A stretch of DNA of 64,000 nucleotides from JABSSA01 sp039984715 (lineage in GTDB: Bacteria; Pseudomonadota; Alphaproteobacteria; Rhodobacterales; Rhodobacteraceae), in the NCBI GenBank assembly GCA_039984715.1, contig JBDWUA010000004.1, positions 310,001 through 374,000 of the forward strand, in the 5' to 3' direction. The notes under the pieces were generated by a model, which saw only the letters and a program-made list of their open reading frames with translations, was not told the origin of the DNA and did no database searches. A program made the translations under genes and the position numbers. Within the stretch, counting starts at the first letter, position 1. Each line of letters starts with the position of its first letter. Of this stretch, positions 1 to 8,384 are shown in pieces.

Positions 1-756
1 GGTCAAATTGATGCCTCAAGCCAGTTGATGGAAAAATCGCTGTCGTTAAATCCGCGCAACGCCCAAGCGTCTCATTTCAAGGCACATGCCCAATATGAAG
101 CAGGCGAGACCAAAGAAGGCCGCGCCTTTTTGTCCGAATGGATGACCGGATATGATGATCGTTCAATTTTGCATGGTCACCTAAGCTGGCATCAAGCACT
201 TTGGGCCCTTCATGACGGGGACGAAGCTGAAATGTGGAAGGCCATCGACACTGGTATCGGTCCGGGTGGGTCCAAAGGTTTACCGATAAATGTGCTGACC
301 GATACGGCCGCCATTTTGTATCGCGCCGAACTGGCTGGCGTTTCAGTTTCCCCAGAACGCTGGCATACACTCAGCGACTACGCAGCGCGGTTCTTTCCTG
401 AAACGGGGCAAAGCTTTGCGGATATGCACGCGGCTTTGTGTCATGCGATGGCCGGGCAGGGGGATCGCTTGGCGTATATCGCCGACACGGCCAAAGGATT
501 TGCGGGTGACCTTGTTGCGCCTGTTGCCCGTGCTTGGGGTGAAATTGCACACCAGAATTGGCAATTTGCTTTGGATGAATTGGCTCCGGTCATGCACAGC
601 GCTGTGCGTCTAGGGGGCAGTCGCGCCCAACGTGATCTGCTTGAGCTGACATATGTGAACATTTTGATGAAGTTGGGCCAGACGGACGAGGCCCGCCGTT
701 CATTGGTCACGCGTCGCCCGATCCTATGCCAGAACCTTCCATTGGCGGCGACATAA
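1..756 (+). CDS. TPR-repeat protein, 5' end outside the window
   Basis: The reading frame is open from base 1, so only the C-terminal 251 residues are seen and the start lies upstream. The opening part (alternating small and aromatic residues, 'LNPRNAQASHFKAHAQYE') looks like a tetratricopeptide helix pair, and the remainder stays helical with conserved W and A spacing ('GHLSWHQALWALHDGD'), as in the TPR38-type cytosolic proteins I recall from alphaproteobacteria. No catalytic motif, signal peptide or membrane segment is visible. TPR proteins usually scaffold protein contacts, and nothing here shows a partner. It is followed by a 366-base gap holding an inverted repeat, so it probably ends its transcription unit. 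Family assignment is moderately sure, function unknown. Confidence 0.6.
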   Translation, partial: GQIDASSQLMEKSLSLNPRNAQASHFKAHAQYEAGETKEGRAFLSEWMTGYDDRSILHGHLSWHQALWALHDGDEAEMWKAIDTGIGPGGSKGLPINVLTDTAAILYRAELAGVSVSPERWHTLSDYAARFFPETGQSFADMHAALCHAMAGQGDRLAYIADTAKGFAGDLVAPVARAWGEIAHQNWQFALDELAPVMHSAVRLGGSRAQRDLLELTYVNILMKLGQTDEARRSLVTRRPILCQNLPLAAT

Positions 757-1122
757 GAAGGGCGGTTGGCGGGTAAAAGTCGCAACTCTTAACCGTGGCA
801 CGATTTACGAGATTGTTCGCGAAATCGCGCCTCTGGACCCTGAGTTCTCCAGAGGTTTAGCGCGATATTTTAGGTTTGTCCCATCTACAGATGACATGCC
901 TTTTTGACAAAGTCGGATGTTCAACTTACGTATTTTTGCATGCAAGGGGACGCGAAACATCGAGTCGATGAACCATTCAAACCGTGTCTTGAAACGCAGC
1001 GGTAAAACCACCCGAGACATGTCGTTGGTTTCGTTGCGAAAAGAAGCGGCGGTAATGAGCCTCTGGCTTTTGCGTATGCCGATGCGCGAAACCGTACTTC
1101 ACCAATTCGGAGCGCTGCCAAC
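757..1122. other. Gene-poor 366-base interval
   Basis: No convincing gene. It contains the inverted repeat at 824-866 and a TTGACA hexamer at 904-909 that could be a -35 element for the following membrane-protein gene, although the matching -10 (around 928-933) is poor. A 69-codon frame at 917-1126 overlaps the start of the next gene and shows no family signature, so it is not called. Confidence 0.5.
824..866. repeat. Nested inverted repeat, possible terminator or cruciform
   Basis: ATCGCG (824-829) pairs with CGCGAT (861-866) and inside it CCTCTGGA (830-837) pairs perfectly with TCCAGAGG (848-855) across a 10-base loop. An AT-rich stretch (ATATTTTAGG) follows on the plus strand. It lies about 70 bases after the TPR gene stop, so a transcription terminator for that gene is the simplest reading, but the T-run is interrupted. 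Confidence 0.5.
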
Positions 1123-2148
1123 GTGATCTTGATTGTGATCACTTTTGTCATTGGTGCAGCTGGCGTTGGCCTGTTTCACGCATTGCATTTGCCACTGCCT
1201 TGGTTGCTGGGGCCCATAACCAGTTGTTTGGCTGCGGCGTTGTCAGGCGTGCGGTTGCGCGGGATAAAGCCGTTAAACGACAGTATGCGCACTGTTCTGG
1301 GCGTGGCCGTTGGTGCAACATTGACACCCGCTGTTTTGGCAACGTTTCCAAGCATGTGGCCGACATTGGCTTTGGTTTCGGTGATGGTCATCTGCGTCGG
1401 TGCAGCTGGCATCCCTTATTTTCAGCGTGTCTGGGGATATGACTTTGTCACAGCGTATTATTCTGCCATGCCGGGCGGATTGCAGGACATGTTGGTGTTT
1501 GGCGAAGAGGCAGGTGGAAATGTTCGCACCCTGTCATTGATCCACGCGACGCGTGTTTTGGTCATCGTTGCAGCGCTGCCATTCATATTGCGGATGATAT
1601 GGGATGCTGATCTGACCAACTTACCGGGCGATCCTTTGGTGAATGTGCCAGTTTCGGAACTTGTGGTGATGGTCCTGTGCGCCGCGATAGGCTGGTGGAT
1701 GGCGACCCAAATCGGATTATTCGGCGCGTCTATTTTGGGCCCACTTTTGATCAGTATGGCCGCCACAATAACTGGACTGCTGCACTTTCGTCCCCCAGCC
1801 GAGGCGATATGGGCGGCGCAGTTCTTTATCGGAATAACGATTGGATGCAAATATTCGGGCATCACAATGGTCGAAGTGCGCAGAGACTTGGTGGCAGGCC
1901 TTGGATACTGCGTTCTGCTGATTGTTTTGACCCTCGTATTTGTCGAAGTGATTTATGGGTTTGGTCTGGCACCGGGAATGGAGACGCTTTTGGCCTTTGC
2001 TCCGGGCGGGCAGGCAGAGATGACAGTGTTGGCTTTGATCGTCGGTGCGGATGCTGCATTTGTGGTGGCGCATCACGTATTGCGCATCTTTCTGGTAATC
2101 CTAGGGGCGCCTTTGGCCTTACGGCTGTTTGGACCACCTCGGGAGTGA
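1123..2148 (+). CDS. AbrB-family integral membrane protein
   Basis: A 341-residue, very hydrophobic protein with about ten predicted membrane segments. It has the internal duplication typical of AbrB-family putative transporters (the family often mislabelled ammonia monooxygenase): the signature 'MPGGLQDM' at residues 116-123 recurs as 'APGGQAEM' near 293-300, each followed by a helix. The start is GTG at 1123; no earlier in-frame start is available before the upstream stop. Family members probably regulate or transport small carboxylates, but the substrate is not established. It converges on the PrpF-family gene, with 28 bases between the stop codons. Family call is good; role is unknown. 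Confidence 0.75.
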   Translation: MILIVITFVIGAAGVGLFHALHLPLPWLLGPITSCLAAALSGVRLRGIKPLNDSMRTVLGVAVGATLTPAVLATFPSMWPTLALVSVMVICVGAAGIPYFQRVWGYDFVTAYYSAMPGGLQDMLVFGEEAGGNVRTLSLIHATRVLVIVAALPFILRMIWDADLTNLPGDPLVNVPVSELVVMVLCAAIGWWMATQIGLFGASILGPLLISMAATITGLLHFRPPAEAIWAAQFFIGITIGCKYSGITMVEVRRDLVAGLGYCVLLIVLTLVFVEVIYGFGLAPGMETLLAFAPGGQAEMTVLALIVGADAAFVVAHHVLRIFLVILGAPLALRLFGPPRE

Positions 2149-2176
2149 TCCGGCACTTGCGCGTCGTACTAAAACC

Positions 2177-3268
2177 TTAGTCCGGGTTCCAGATCTTGCG
2201 CGGTACAAAGACAGTGCCTTGCGCTAGTTTCCGCGCTGTTTGCGCCAAACCGGCGGAAACAACGTCGAAATCGCCGTGATCAAGGCGATAGTCAATTCTA
2301 ACGTCAAGCATTCCCATCGGGTGTTCCAGTTTCATGCTTGCTGGCGAAGGCGGCAAATCCAACTGCATCGCGTCCGAAACGGTCCCGGGACATAACAAAC
2401 ACGCGCTTAGGCATTGTGATCCGGTAACAGCCAAGCTGGGGTGACAGCGCCAAGGCATAAAGTACCGTGTCGCAACAATCCCACCGGCACTGGCAGGGGA
2501 CAGCAAGCCAAATTTAGGCGTGACCGATTTCGACACATCGCCCATGCCCATGCGTTCACCGGCCAAAAGGCGTATCGCTTCCATGCGGTCCAAAAACGCG
2601 CGGTTGCCGTCCAGCTCTGCTGCGGTTTCTTGGCAAGTTAACCCAAAGGAAGACGCAAGTGCGATGACCATCGGCATTGTAACATCTAGACATGTCACTT
2701 CGATACCGTTGATGATCTCTTTGCGGTGACCGGTTGGAAACATCTGTCCAGTGACACCACCCACGACATTCAGGAACTGCAAACCGACCGGCGCGGCGGT
2801 TCCGGGTACGCCATCAATTTTGGTGTCCCCATCATAAACGACCTGTCCGTTTTTGGTTTGGATTTTTTGGATGACACGGGCCTCTGTGTTCACAGACCGA
2901 ATGCGTATTTCGGTGAGTTCATCCGTTGCCGGAACAAGGCCCATTTCAATGGCTGCGGGCCCAACGCCAATCAGGATGTTGCCGCAGGTCGGGCTGTAAT
3001 CAACGCGGCGATCATCCACGCTGACTTGTGCAAAGAAAAAATCAACATCTGCCCATTTATCCTCCGAACGAGACAGAATAGCGACCTTGGTCGTGACAGC
3101 TGATCCACCGCCGATCCCATCAATGTTTAGGGGATGCCCCGATCCGATCACGGACACTAAAACCCGGGACAGCAAATCGCGATCATTGGGAAGGTCTGCG
3201 CCGTTGAAATAAGGCCCCCGAGATGTGCCGCCGCGCATGAATAAAAATGGGATTTCTGTCTGTGTCAT
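2177..3268 (-). CDS. PrpF-family isomerase (4-oxalomesaconate tautomerase-like)
   Basis: This 363-residue protein has the PrpF/GalD N-terminus ('PFLFMRGGTSRGPYF'), then 'GIGGGSAVTTKVA' and the conserved 'SPTCGN' with probable catalytic Cys95. PrpF proteins have a diaminopimelate-epimerase-like fold and isomerise unsaturated tricarboxylates, either in 2-methylaconitate metabolism or as 4-oxalomesaconate tautomerase in gallate breakdown. The frame stays open upstream to 3499, but the family N-terminus begins at the ATG ending at 3268, so the extra 77 residues are rejected. No prp or gal neighbours are in the window, so the exact substrate cannot be chosen. Convergent with the AbrB-type gene. 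Confidence 0.82.
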   Translation of the reverse strand: MTQTEIPFLFMRGGTSRGPYFNGADLPNDRDLLSRVLVSVIGSGHPLNIDGIGGGSAVTTKVAILSRSEDKWADVDFFFAQVSVDDRRVDYSPTCGNILIGVGPAAIEMGLVPATDELTEIRIRSVNTEARVIQKIQTKNGQVVYDGDTKIDGVPGTAAPVGLQFLNVVGGVTGQMFPTGHRKEIINGIEVTCLDVTMPMVIALASSFGLTCQETAAELDGNRAFLDRMEAIRLLAGERMGMGDVSKSVTPKFGLLSPASAGGIVATRYFMPWRCHPSLAVTGSQCLSACLLCPGTVSDAMQLDLPPSPASMKLEHPMGMLDVRIDYRLDHGDFDVVSAGLAQTARKLAQGTVFVPRKIWNPD

Positions 3269-3734
3269 GTCTGCGGCCACGAAGAGCAAGCAGCGTTTTT
3301 CAAAACTCTGGCTGTGCACTCTGGGATCAGAAACTTGGTCATGAAACAGATAAACCCGATCATCGATGCGCTGTATAGTGCTGCGAACCTTGCAAGCAAG
3401 AGCAGCGGGATGAATGAGATTTGTCACGCCTTTGATCGGACATCCGTTGGGATGGCAGATCCTTGGTGCCCCTCTTGGAGCTTTGAGCTTGGAAACCAAC
3501 CGACGTTCGGTTTTGATTGCGATGGGGGGTTGTGTATTCTTGTCGCGCCAAGGGTCGGCAATTCGGCTACCTCTGGATGTTGTATGGACGCCAAGTCAAT
3601 GGCCTGAACATCGGGCATGGTTGCCGGACCGAAAGGATGCTTTGTCAGATGTATGCGGTAACAGCTACCTTTGAGCACGCCGTGCCTGTGATTATCCTGT
3701 ACGAAACACGGATGATTTTAGGCGAGGTGCACCA
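3269..3734. other. Unassigned 466-base interval
   Basis: It separates the divergent PrpF-family and metallo-hydrolase genes and is long for a promoter region in this compact genome. Open frames cover much of both strands (for example minus 3424-3678, plus 3517-3738), but none has a good ribosome site, family motif or intact start. It may hold two divergent promoters plus decayed coding sequence; I could not identify the ancestor. Confidence 0.4.
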
Positions 3735-4532
3735 ATGAACAATTGGGAAATCCATGCGATAAAATATGCGGATCGCAATGCCAGAACACGCGCCGACAGC
3801 TTCATCGTTGACGACAATCACGACGCCCCACACGCCATGGACTATTTCATGTGGCTGTTGAAACGTGGCGACGAAGTCATTCTTGTCGATACCGGTTACG
3901 ATGCGCCGGAAGGTTTAAACAGGGGACGGCCTATTCGGCTTGATCCGCGGGACGCATTGAAGCCGTTGAATGTCGTACCGGACCAAGTGAGCGACTTGAT
4001 CGTTACGCATTTGCATTATGATCACGCCGGTGGATTGCACCTGTTTCCCAATGCGACATTGCACATGCAATCGGCGGAAATGGCATTCGCAACAGGTCCA
4101 TGTATGTGCCAGGATACCTTACGCGCGCCCTATACGGCGGACCATATCTGCGAAGCCGTACGTCGGCTGTATTCGGGCAAGGTGCGGTTCTATGAGGGTG
4201 ACGCAGAAATTGCCGATGGTGTGACGGTACACAAGATCGGAGGCCATACCACAGGCTTGCAATGTGTCCGTGTCCGCACGGATTCTGGGTGGATGGTCCT
4301 TGCAAGCGACGCGTCGCATTTTTACGAAAACTTCATGTCGCAAAAACCATTTCCGATCGTGGCCAATGTGCAGGAAATGTTAGACGGATTTAAAACTCTC
4401 GAACGTTTGGCGTCCCGCATGGAATTGGTGGTTCCGGGGCACGACCCTCTTGTCTGCGAGATGTTCGCGCAAGGTGCCGCGCCACATATTTTCCGGCTTG
4501 ATCCCGGTCCTATAAAATCATTCACCACGTGA
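3735..4532 (+). CDS. Metallo-beta-lactamase-fold hydrolase, N-acyl-homoserine-lactonase-like
   Basis: This 265-residue protein carries the metallo-beta-lactamase metal motif 'THLHYDHAGG' (His92, His94, Asp96, His97), His171 in 'GGHTTG', Asp192 in 'LASDASH' and His236 in 'VPGHDP', a complete dinuclear zinc site. Size and motif spacing match the AHL-lactonase family, which opens the lactone ring of acyl-homoserine lactones, although many members act on other lactones or esters. There is no signal peptide, so it is cytosolic. The start is ATG at 3735 with GCGAGGTG six bases upstream. It stands alone between long intergenic stretches, and no luxI or luxR gene is nearby. The fold is certain; lactone specificity is inference. 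Confidence 0.8.
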   Translation: MNNWEIHAIKYADRNARTRADSFIVDDNHDAPHAMDYFMWLLKRGDEVILVDTGYDAPEGLNRGRPIRLDPRDALKPLNVVPDQVSDLIVTHLHYDHAGGLHLFPNATLHMQSAEMAFATGPCMCQDTLRAPYTADHICEAVRRLYSGKVRFYEGDAEIADGVTVHKIGGHTTGLQCVRVRTDSGWMVLASDASHFYENFMSQKPFPIVANVQEMLDGFKTLERLASRMELVVPGHDPLVCEMFAQGAAPHIFRLDPGPIKSFTT

Positions 4533-4641
4533 AATTTAACGTTATTGCGGATGACTTGATCAAGGTGTCTTAACGCGAGCAGTGTTGGTCGCGCCGTTCA
4601 GTTGATGGTGCGTACGAACGTTTCGCGAGAAGGTCGCAGGC

Positions 4642-4670
4642 CTTGAATGCCAAAAATACCGTTCCTATGT
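4642..4670 (+). promoter_or_regulatory. Sigma-32 (RpoH) heat-shock promoter of the hsp20 gene
   Basis: CTTG at 4642-4645, an 18-base spacer and CCTATG at 4664-4669 match the alphaproteobacterial heat-shock promoter form CTTG-N17/18-CYTAT. Transcription would start near 4676-4678, giving a leader of about 95 bases before the ATG at 4772. The match is read directly; RpoH use is inferred from the consensus and the downstream gene. Confidence 0.75.
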
Positions 4671-4763
4671 CATTGAGTGTCCAAGCGCCTGTTAGGGCTT
4701 GGACATCGTTAAACCGGGTTTGTCCAAATGGAGAACCCGCATCAAATCGCTCAATGATGAGGA
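4670..4763 (+). promoter_or_regulatory. Structured 5' leader of hsp20, candidate RNA thermosensor
   Basis: TGTCCAAGC (4678-4686) pairs perfectly with GCTTGGACA (4697-4705), a 9-bp hairpin with a 10-base loop. A second TGTCCAA (4721-4727) can compete for TTGGACA (4699-4705), giving mutually exclusive stems. TCATTGAG (4670-4677) is the exact complement of CTCAATGA (4750-4757), which abuts the ribosome site GAGGA (4759-4763). Leaders of small heat-shock genes in rhizobia are often ROSE thermometers; this one does not clearly match the ROSE consensus, so a thermosensor role is inference. Confidence 0.45.
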
Positions 4764-4771
4764 TGACACAT

Positions 4772-5236
4772 ATGCGTACGTTTGATTTTGCCCCGCTTCA
4801 CCGGGCCACTGTTGGTTTTGATCAGATCACTGATCTGATGGATCGTGTTTTGGCCAGTGATGCGTCTCAAAACAGCTATCCCCCTTACAACATCGAGAAA
4901 ACCGATGACGACAGCTATCGTATTTCGATCGCCGTTGCCGGATTTTCTGAACAAGATTTATCAGTCGAACTGCGCCAGAACGCGTTGATTATTTCGGCGC
5001 GCAAAGCGGAAGAGGCGGAAAAGAACTACTTGCATCGCGGTATCGCAACGCGTGCGTTTGAACGCCGGTTCCATCTGGCCGATCATGTCCGTGTCACAGG
5101 TGCGTCGCATCTGGATGGCATGCTGCATATCGAACTGACGCGCGAAGTGCCCGAAGCGCTGAAACCGCGGCGTATCGAAATTGCCGGTCAGGCAACCGTA
5201 GAAAAAGACGTGATTGATACCAAAGCGGTCAACTAA
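4772..5236 (+). CDS. Small heat-shock protein, Hsp20/IbpA family
   Basis: A 154-residue protein with an alpha-crystallin domain over roughly residues 33-135: a central 'ISIAVAGFSEQDL' strand region, the bacterial class signature 'FERRFHLADHV', then 'DGMLHIEL', and a C-terminal I-x-I tail ('RRIEIAG') used in oligomer assembly. These are ATP-independent cytosolic holdases that bind unfolding proteins on heat stress. The frame extends upstream to 4643, but that part overlaps the promoter; the ATG at 4772 has GAGGA (4759-4763) eight bases upstream and fits the family N-terminus 'MRTFDFAPLHRATVGFD'. It is monocistronic, with its own RpoH-type promoter and a hairpin terminator. Confidence 0.93.
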   Translation: MRTFDFAPLHRATVGFDQITDLMDRVLASDASQNSYPPYNIEKTDDDSYRISIAVAGFSEQDLSVELRQNALIISARKAEEAEKNYLHRGIATRAFERRFHLADHVRVTGASHLDGMLHIELTREVPEALKPRRIEIAGQATVEKDVIDTKAVN

Positions 5237-5258
5237 CACCTTTCAATGTGAATGCCGG

Positions 5259-5287
5259 GACCCAGGGCTGTTGGCTCTGGGTCTTTT
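5259..5287 (+). terminator. Rho-independent terminator after hsp20
   Basis: GACCCAG (5259-5265) pairs with CTGGGTC (5277-5283) and is followed by TTTT (5284-5287). It lies 22 bases after the hsp20 stop, between two convergent genes. Confidence 0.8.
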
Positions 5288-5316
5288 CTATTGGGCGGTG
5301 GAATATGGCGTACCGT

Positions 5317-8214
5317 CTAGGGGGTGTTCTGGGATGAACGATTGCCTGTTTCGGGGGTCAGAAGATGCCGCAAAAGTGCCACGGGATGTGCCTTGAGCGA
5401 TAGGCGCATTGAAACGTAATCTTCGACAACTTCTTCACCCAAAGTCATTTCTGGCAAAAGGGCTGTGGGTTCATCCACAACTTCGCCATCCAGATCGTTT
5501 GCAAATAAGGGCAGGCTTGGACCTTTGATTAAGGTTTTCGCCTCCCATAGGGCTTCGCGCCGTTTCAGGCCAAGAGCCGCAAATGCATCGGCTTCGCACA
5601 GGCGCGCAATGACCGCTGGGGGTAAACCTGCACGACGCCAGACATCTTGGACCGTGGTGTAGCCATTTCCGCGCGATGCGCTAAGCCATGCGGCGTCTTC
5701 TTCTGACAGGCCTTTGATCTGACGAAACCCCAGACGCAGGGCCAATCCACCAGAGCCGTTGGGTTCCATGACATTGTCCCAAAAGCTTGCGTTGATGCAG
5801 ATTGGGCGCACTTCGACCCCATGTTCGCGCGCGTCCCGCACGATCTGAGCGGGCGCATAAAAGCCCATGGGTTGAGCATTCAGCAAGGCGCAGGCGAAGA
5901 TACCGGGGTGATGGCATTTGATCCAGCTTGAGGCGTAGACAAGCAAGGCAAAGCTGGCCGCGTGACTTTCTGGGAACCCATAGGACCCAAAGCCTTCGAT
6001 CTGCGAAAAGCAACGTTCCGCAAAATCCTGATCATAGCCGTTCTTGCGCATCCCGCGCAGGAACAAGGTGCGGAATTCCGACACGCTGCCATGCTTTTTG
6101 AACGTCGCAAGAGATCGCCTAAGTCGATCGGCTTGTTCCGGGGTAAACCCGGCGCCCACAATGGCAATCTGCATCGCCTGTTCCTGAAAAAGCGGCACCC
6201 CCAATGTTTTGCCCAAAACCTGTCCCAACGCATCTGATGGAAAGCTGACCTCTTCTTCGCCGTTTCGGCGACGGATGTAGGGGTGGACCATATCCCCTTG
6301 GATCGGACCGGGGCGGATGATGGCGACCTCGATCACCAAATCATAAAAGTTGCGCGGGCGCATACGCGGCAGGAAATTCATCTGGGCCCGGCTTTCGACC
6401 TGAAACACCCCGATACTGTCGGCGCGGCACAGCATGTCGTACACTTTGGGGTCTTCGGGGGGCAGCGTGGCCAATGTCCATGTTTGTTGGTGATGCATCT
6501 TCAGCAGATCAAAGGCCTTGCGGATGCATGTCAGCATACCAAGGCTCAGGACATCGACCTTTAGGATGCCAAGGCTGTCGATGTCGTCTTTGTCCCAACA
6601 GATAACGGTGCGGTCTTCCATTGTGGCGTTTTCGATAGGGATCAATTCGTCCAACCGGCCTTCGGTCATGATAAACCCGCCGACATGTTGGCTGAGATGC
6701 CGGGGAAAGCCGTTGATTTCGTAAACCAGCTCAAGGGTTTGGCGCAGACGCCTATCCCGGTAATCAAGCCCGATTTCAGCCAGCCTTTCCGCTTCTATGC
6801 CCTTGGAAGAGAAAAACCCCCAAAGTTGCGAGGACAAAGCGCTGATCGTGTCTTCGGACAGACCCATTGCGCGGCCCACTTCACGGATGGCACGTTTGCC
6901 GCGGTAATGAATGACGGTGGCGCAGAGACCTGCGCGGTGGCGTCCATAGCGCTGGTAAATCCACTGGATGACTTCTTCGCGGCGTTCATGTTCAAAATCG
7001 ACGTCGATGTCGGGTGGTTCATCACGTGCTTCGGACACAAAACGTTCAAAGACCATCGTCCCAATCTCGGGTGAGACCGAAGTGATCCCAAGGCTGAAAC
7101 AAACGACTGAATTGGCGGCCGACCCACGCCCTTGGCATAAGATATCGCGTGACCGGGCAAAGGCGACGACATCGCGGACTGTTAGAAAATAGGGTTCGTA
7201 TTTGAGTTTGCTGATAAGGGTCAGTTCGTGCTCAAGCATCTTTTGGACACGTTCTGGTGCCCCCGAAGGATAACGCCAACGCAGCCCTTCATGGGCTAAG
7301 CGGATCAGACGTTGTTGCGGTGTTTCATCTTGCGTCACTTCTGACGGATATTCATAGCGCAGCTGGCTTAGGCAAAATGTCAGTTGGGCGGCTATTTTTG
7401 CGGGTGCTGCAAGCGCGTCGTCATGCCCTTTGAACAGGCGCTGCATTTCTGCATCGGACCTCAGCCGGAATTCCGCGTTGCTCAGTGCCGATCGCCCAAG
7501 CTGATCAACGCGCGTATGTGTGCGTATTGCGGTGACGACATCCGCCAAGCGTCGGCGTGTTCCGTGATGCATGATCGGCCGGGCCGAAGCGAGCGTGGGC
7601 AGGCCCACCTGTGCGGCCTGTTCTGCAATCCGTTCAAACCGCTGTGTGTCCCGGCCATCATAACGCGGGTGAAGGCCAATATGGATACGGCCATCGCAAA
7701 GTGGCTTGAGACGTTTTGCAGTAGCCTGCCAATTGTCTTGGGGCCACAGGATGAAATGCAGATCGTCATGACGATCCAACAGATCAGACAATGTTAGATC
7801 GCATTGGCCCTTTTCAGCACGCAAGCGCCCCGTTGACAGGATGCGACACAGGTTTGCCCAGCCGTTGCGGTTCTGCGGGAGCACTGTGATCGGCGGCGCA
7901 TCCTGAAACACAAGGCGCGCAGCTGGGATCAAACGCGGCACATTGAAAATCGGCGCTTTGGGCGGATCAGGCAAATGATCCGGTTTCGGAGGCCCGGTCA
8001 AACCACGTTCGGCGTCCCAAATTTCGCGTTCCTTGACCTGCCGACGGATTGTCTTGGCTTGGGTATAGGCGCGCACGATGCCAGCAACCGAATTGTCATC
8101 AGCGATTGCAATAGCAGGCATTCCCAACAAAGCGGCGCGGGTGATGTATTCCTCGGGATGAGAAGCGCCGGTTAGGAAGGTGAAATTTGAAGTAATCGAA
8201 AGTTCGATGAACAT
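5317..8214 (-). CDS. dnaE2: Error-prone DNA polymerase DnaE2, C-terminally short
   Basis: A 965-residue C-family polymerase. It opens with the PHP-like domain ('SNFTFLTGASHPEEY', 'AIADDNSVAGIV'), has the palm motif 'PDIDVDF' near residue 402 with two catalytic aspartates, a third in 'LKVDVLSLG', and helix-hairpin-helix sequence ('YGFPESHAASFA', 'IKGLSEEDAAWL'). DnaE2 performs mutagenic translesion synthesis in the SOS response, normally with ImuA and ImuB, which are not adjacent here. The protein stops about 20 residues after 'RLSLKAHPVALLR', where family members usually continue roughly 100 residues into an OB-fold. Only 80 bases separate this stop from the hsp20 stop, so this is loss rather than a visible frameshift. 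Start is ATG at 8214; the in-frame TTG at 8223 is less likely. Confidence 0.88.
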   Translation of the reverse strand: MFIELSITSNFTFLTGASHPEEYITRAALLGMPAIAIADDNSVAGIVRAYTQAKTIRRQVKEREIWDAERGLTGPPKPDHLPDPPKAPIFNVPRLIPAARLVFQDAPPITVLPQNRNGWANLCRILSTGRLRAEKGQCDLTLSDLLDRHDDLHFILWPQDNWQATAKRLKPLCDGRIHIGLHPRYDGRDTQRFERIAEQAAQVGLPTLASARPIMHHGTRRRLADVVTAIRTHTRVDQLGRSALSNAEFRLRSDAEMQRLFKGHDDALAAPAKIAAQLTFCLSQLRYEYPSEVTQDETPQQRLIRLAHEGLRWRYPSGAPERVQKMLEHELTLISKLKYEPYFLTVRDVVAFARSRDILCQGRGSAANSVVCFSLGITSVSPEIGTMVFERFVSEARDEPPDIDVDFEHERREEVIQWIYQRYGRHRAGLCATVIHYRGKRAIREVGRAMGLSEDTISALSSQLWGFFSSKGIEAERLAEIGLDYRDRRLRQTLELVYEINGFPRHLSQHVGGFIMTEGRLDELIPIENATMEDRTVICWDKDDIDSLGILKVDVLSLGMLTCIRKAFDLLKMHHQQTWTLATLPPEDPKVYDMLCRADSIGVFQVESRAQMNFLPRMRPRNFYDLVIEVAIIRPGPIQGDMVHPYIRRRNGEEEVSFPSDALGQVLGKTLGVPLFQEQAMQIAIVGAGFTPEQADRLRRSLATFKKHGSVSEFRTLFLRGMRKNGYDQDFAERCFSQIEGFGSYGFPESHAASFALLVYASSWIKCHHPGIFACALLNAQPMGFYAPAQIVRDAREHGVEVRPICINASFWDNVMEPNGSGGLALRLGFRQIKGLSEEDAAWLSASRGNGYTTVQDVWRRAGLPPAVIARLCEADAFAALGLKRREALWEAKTLIKGPSLPLFANDLDGEVVDEPTALLPEMTLGEEVVEDYVSMRLSLKAHPVALLRHLLTPETGNRSSQNTP

Positions 8215-8251
8215 GGCGGGCAAGGATTCTCAGAGCAGCTTGTCCACCATA

Positions 8252-8266
8252 GTTCATGTTTTGTTC
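8252..8266 (-). promoter_or_regulatory. LexA (SOS) box upstream of dnaE2
   Basis: GTTCATGTTTTGTTC is a perfect GTTC-N7-GTTC direct repeat, the alphaproteobacterial LexA operator. It lies 37 bases upstream of the dnaE2 start codon, where bound LexA would block transcription. Regulation is inferred from the consensus and position. Confidence 0.85.
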
Positions 8267-8384
8267 TTATTCGAGTCTCATATCCAAAATATACCCCTAG
8301 AGAATGTGTGAGTGGTTGTTATCCTAGACCGTAAGGAACGTTTTGCGCGACTCTGGGGCGAACATTGCTTACCCACAACAGTGA

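Noticed and set aside
917..1126. 69-codon open frame upstream of the AbrB-type gene
   Set aside because: Overlaps the next start, no family signature and no good ribosome site.
3269..3499. 77-residue N-terminal extension of the PrpF-family gene
   Set aside because: Family N-terminus begins at 3268, and the extension has no motif.
4643..4771. 43-residue N-terminal extension of hsp20
   Set aside because: It overlaps the heat-shock promoter and leader; the ATG at 4772 has the ribosome site.
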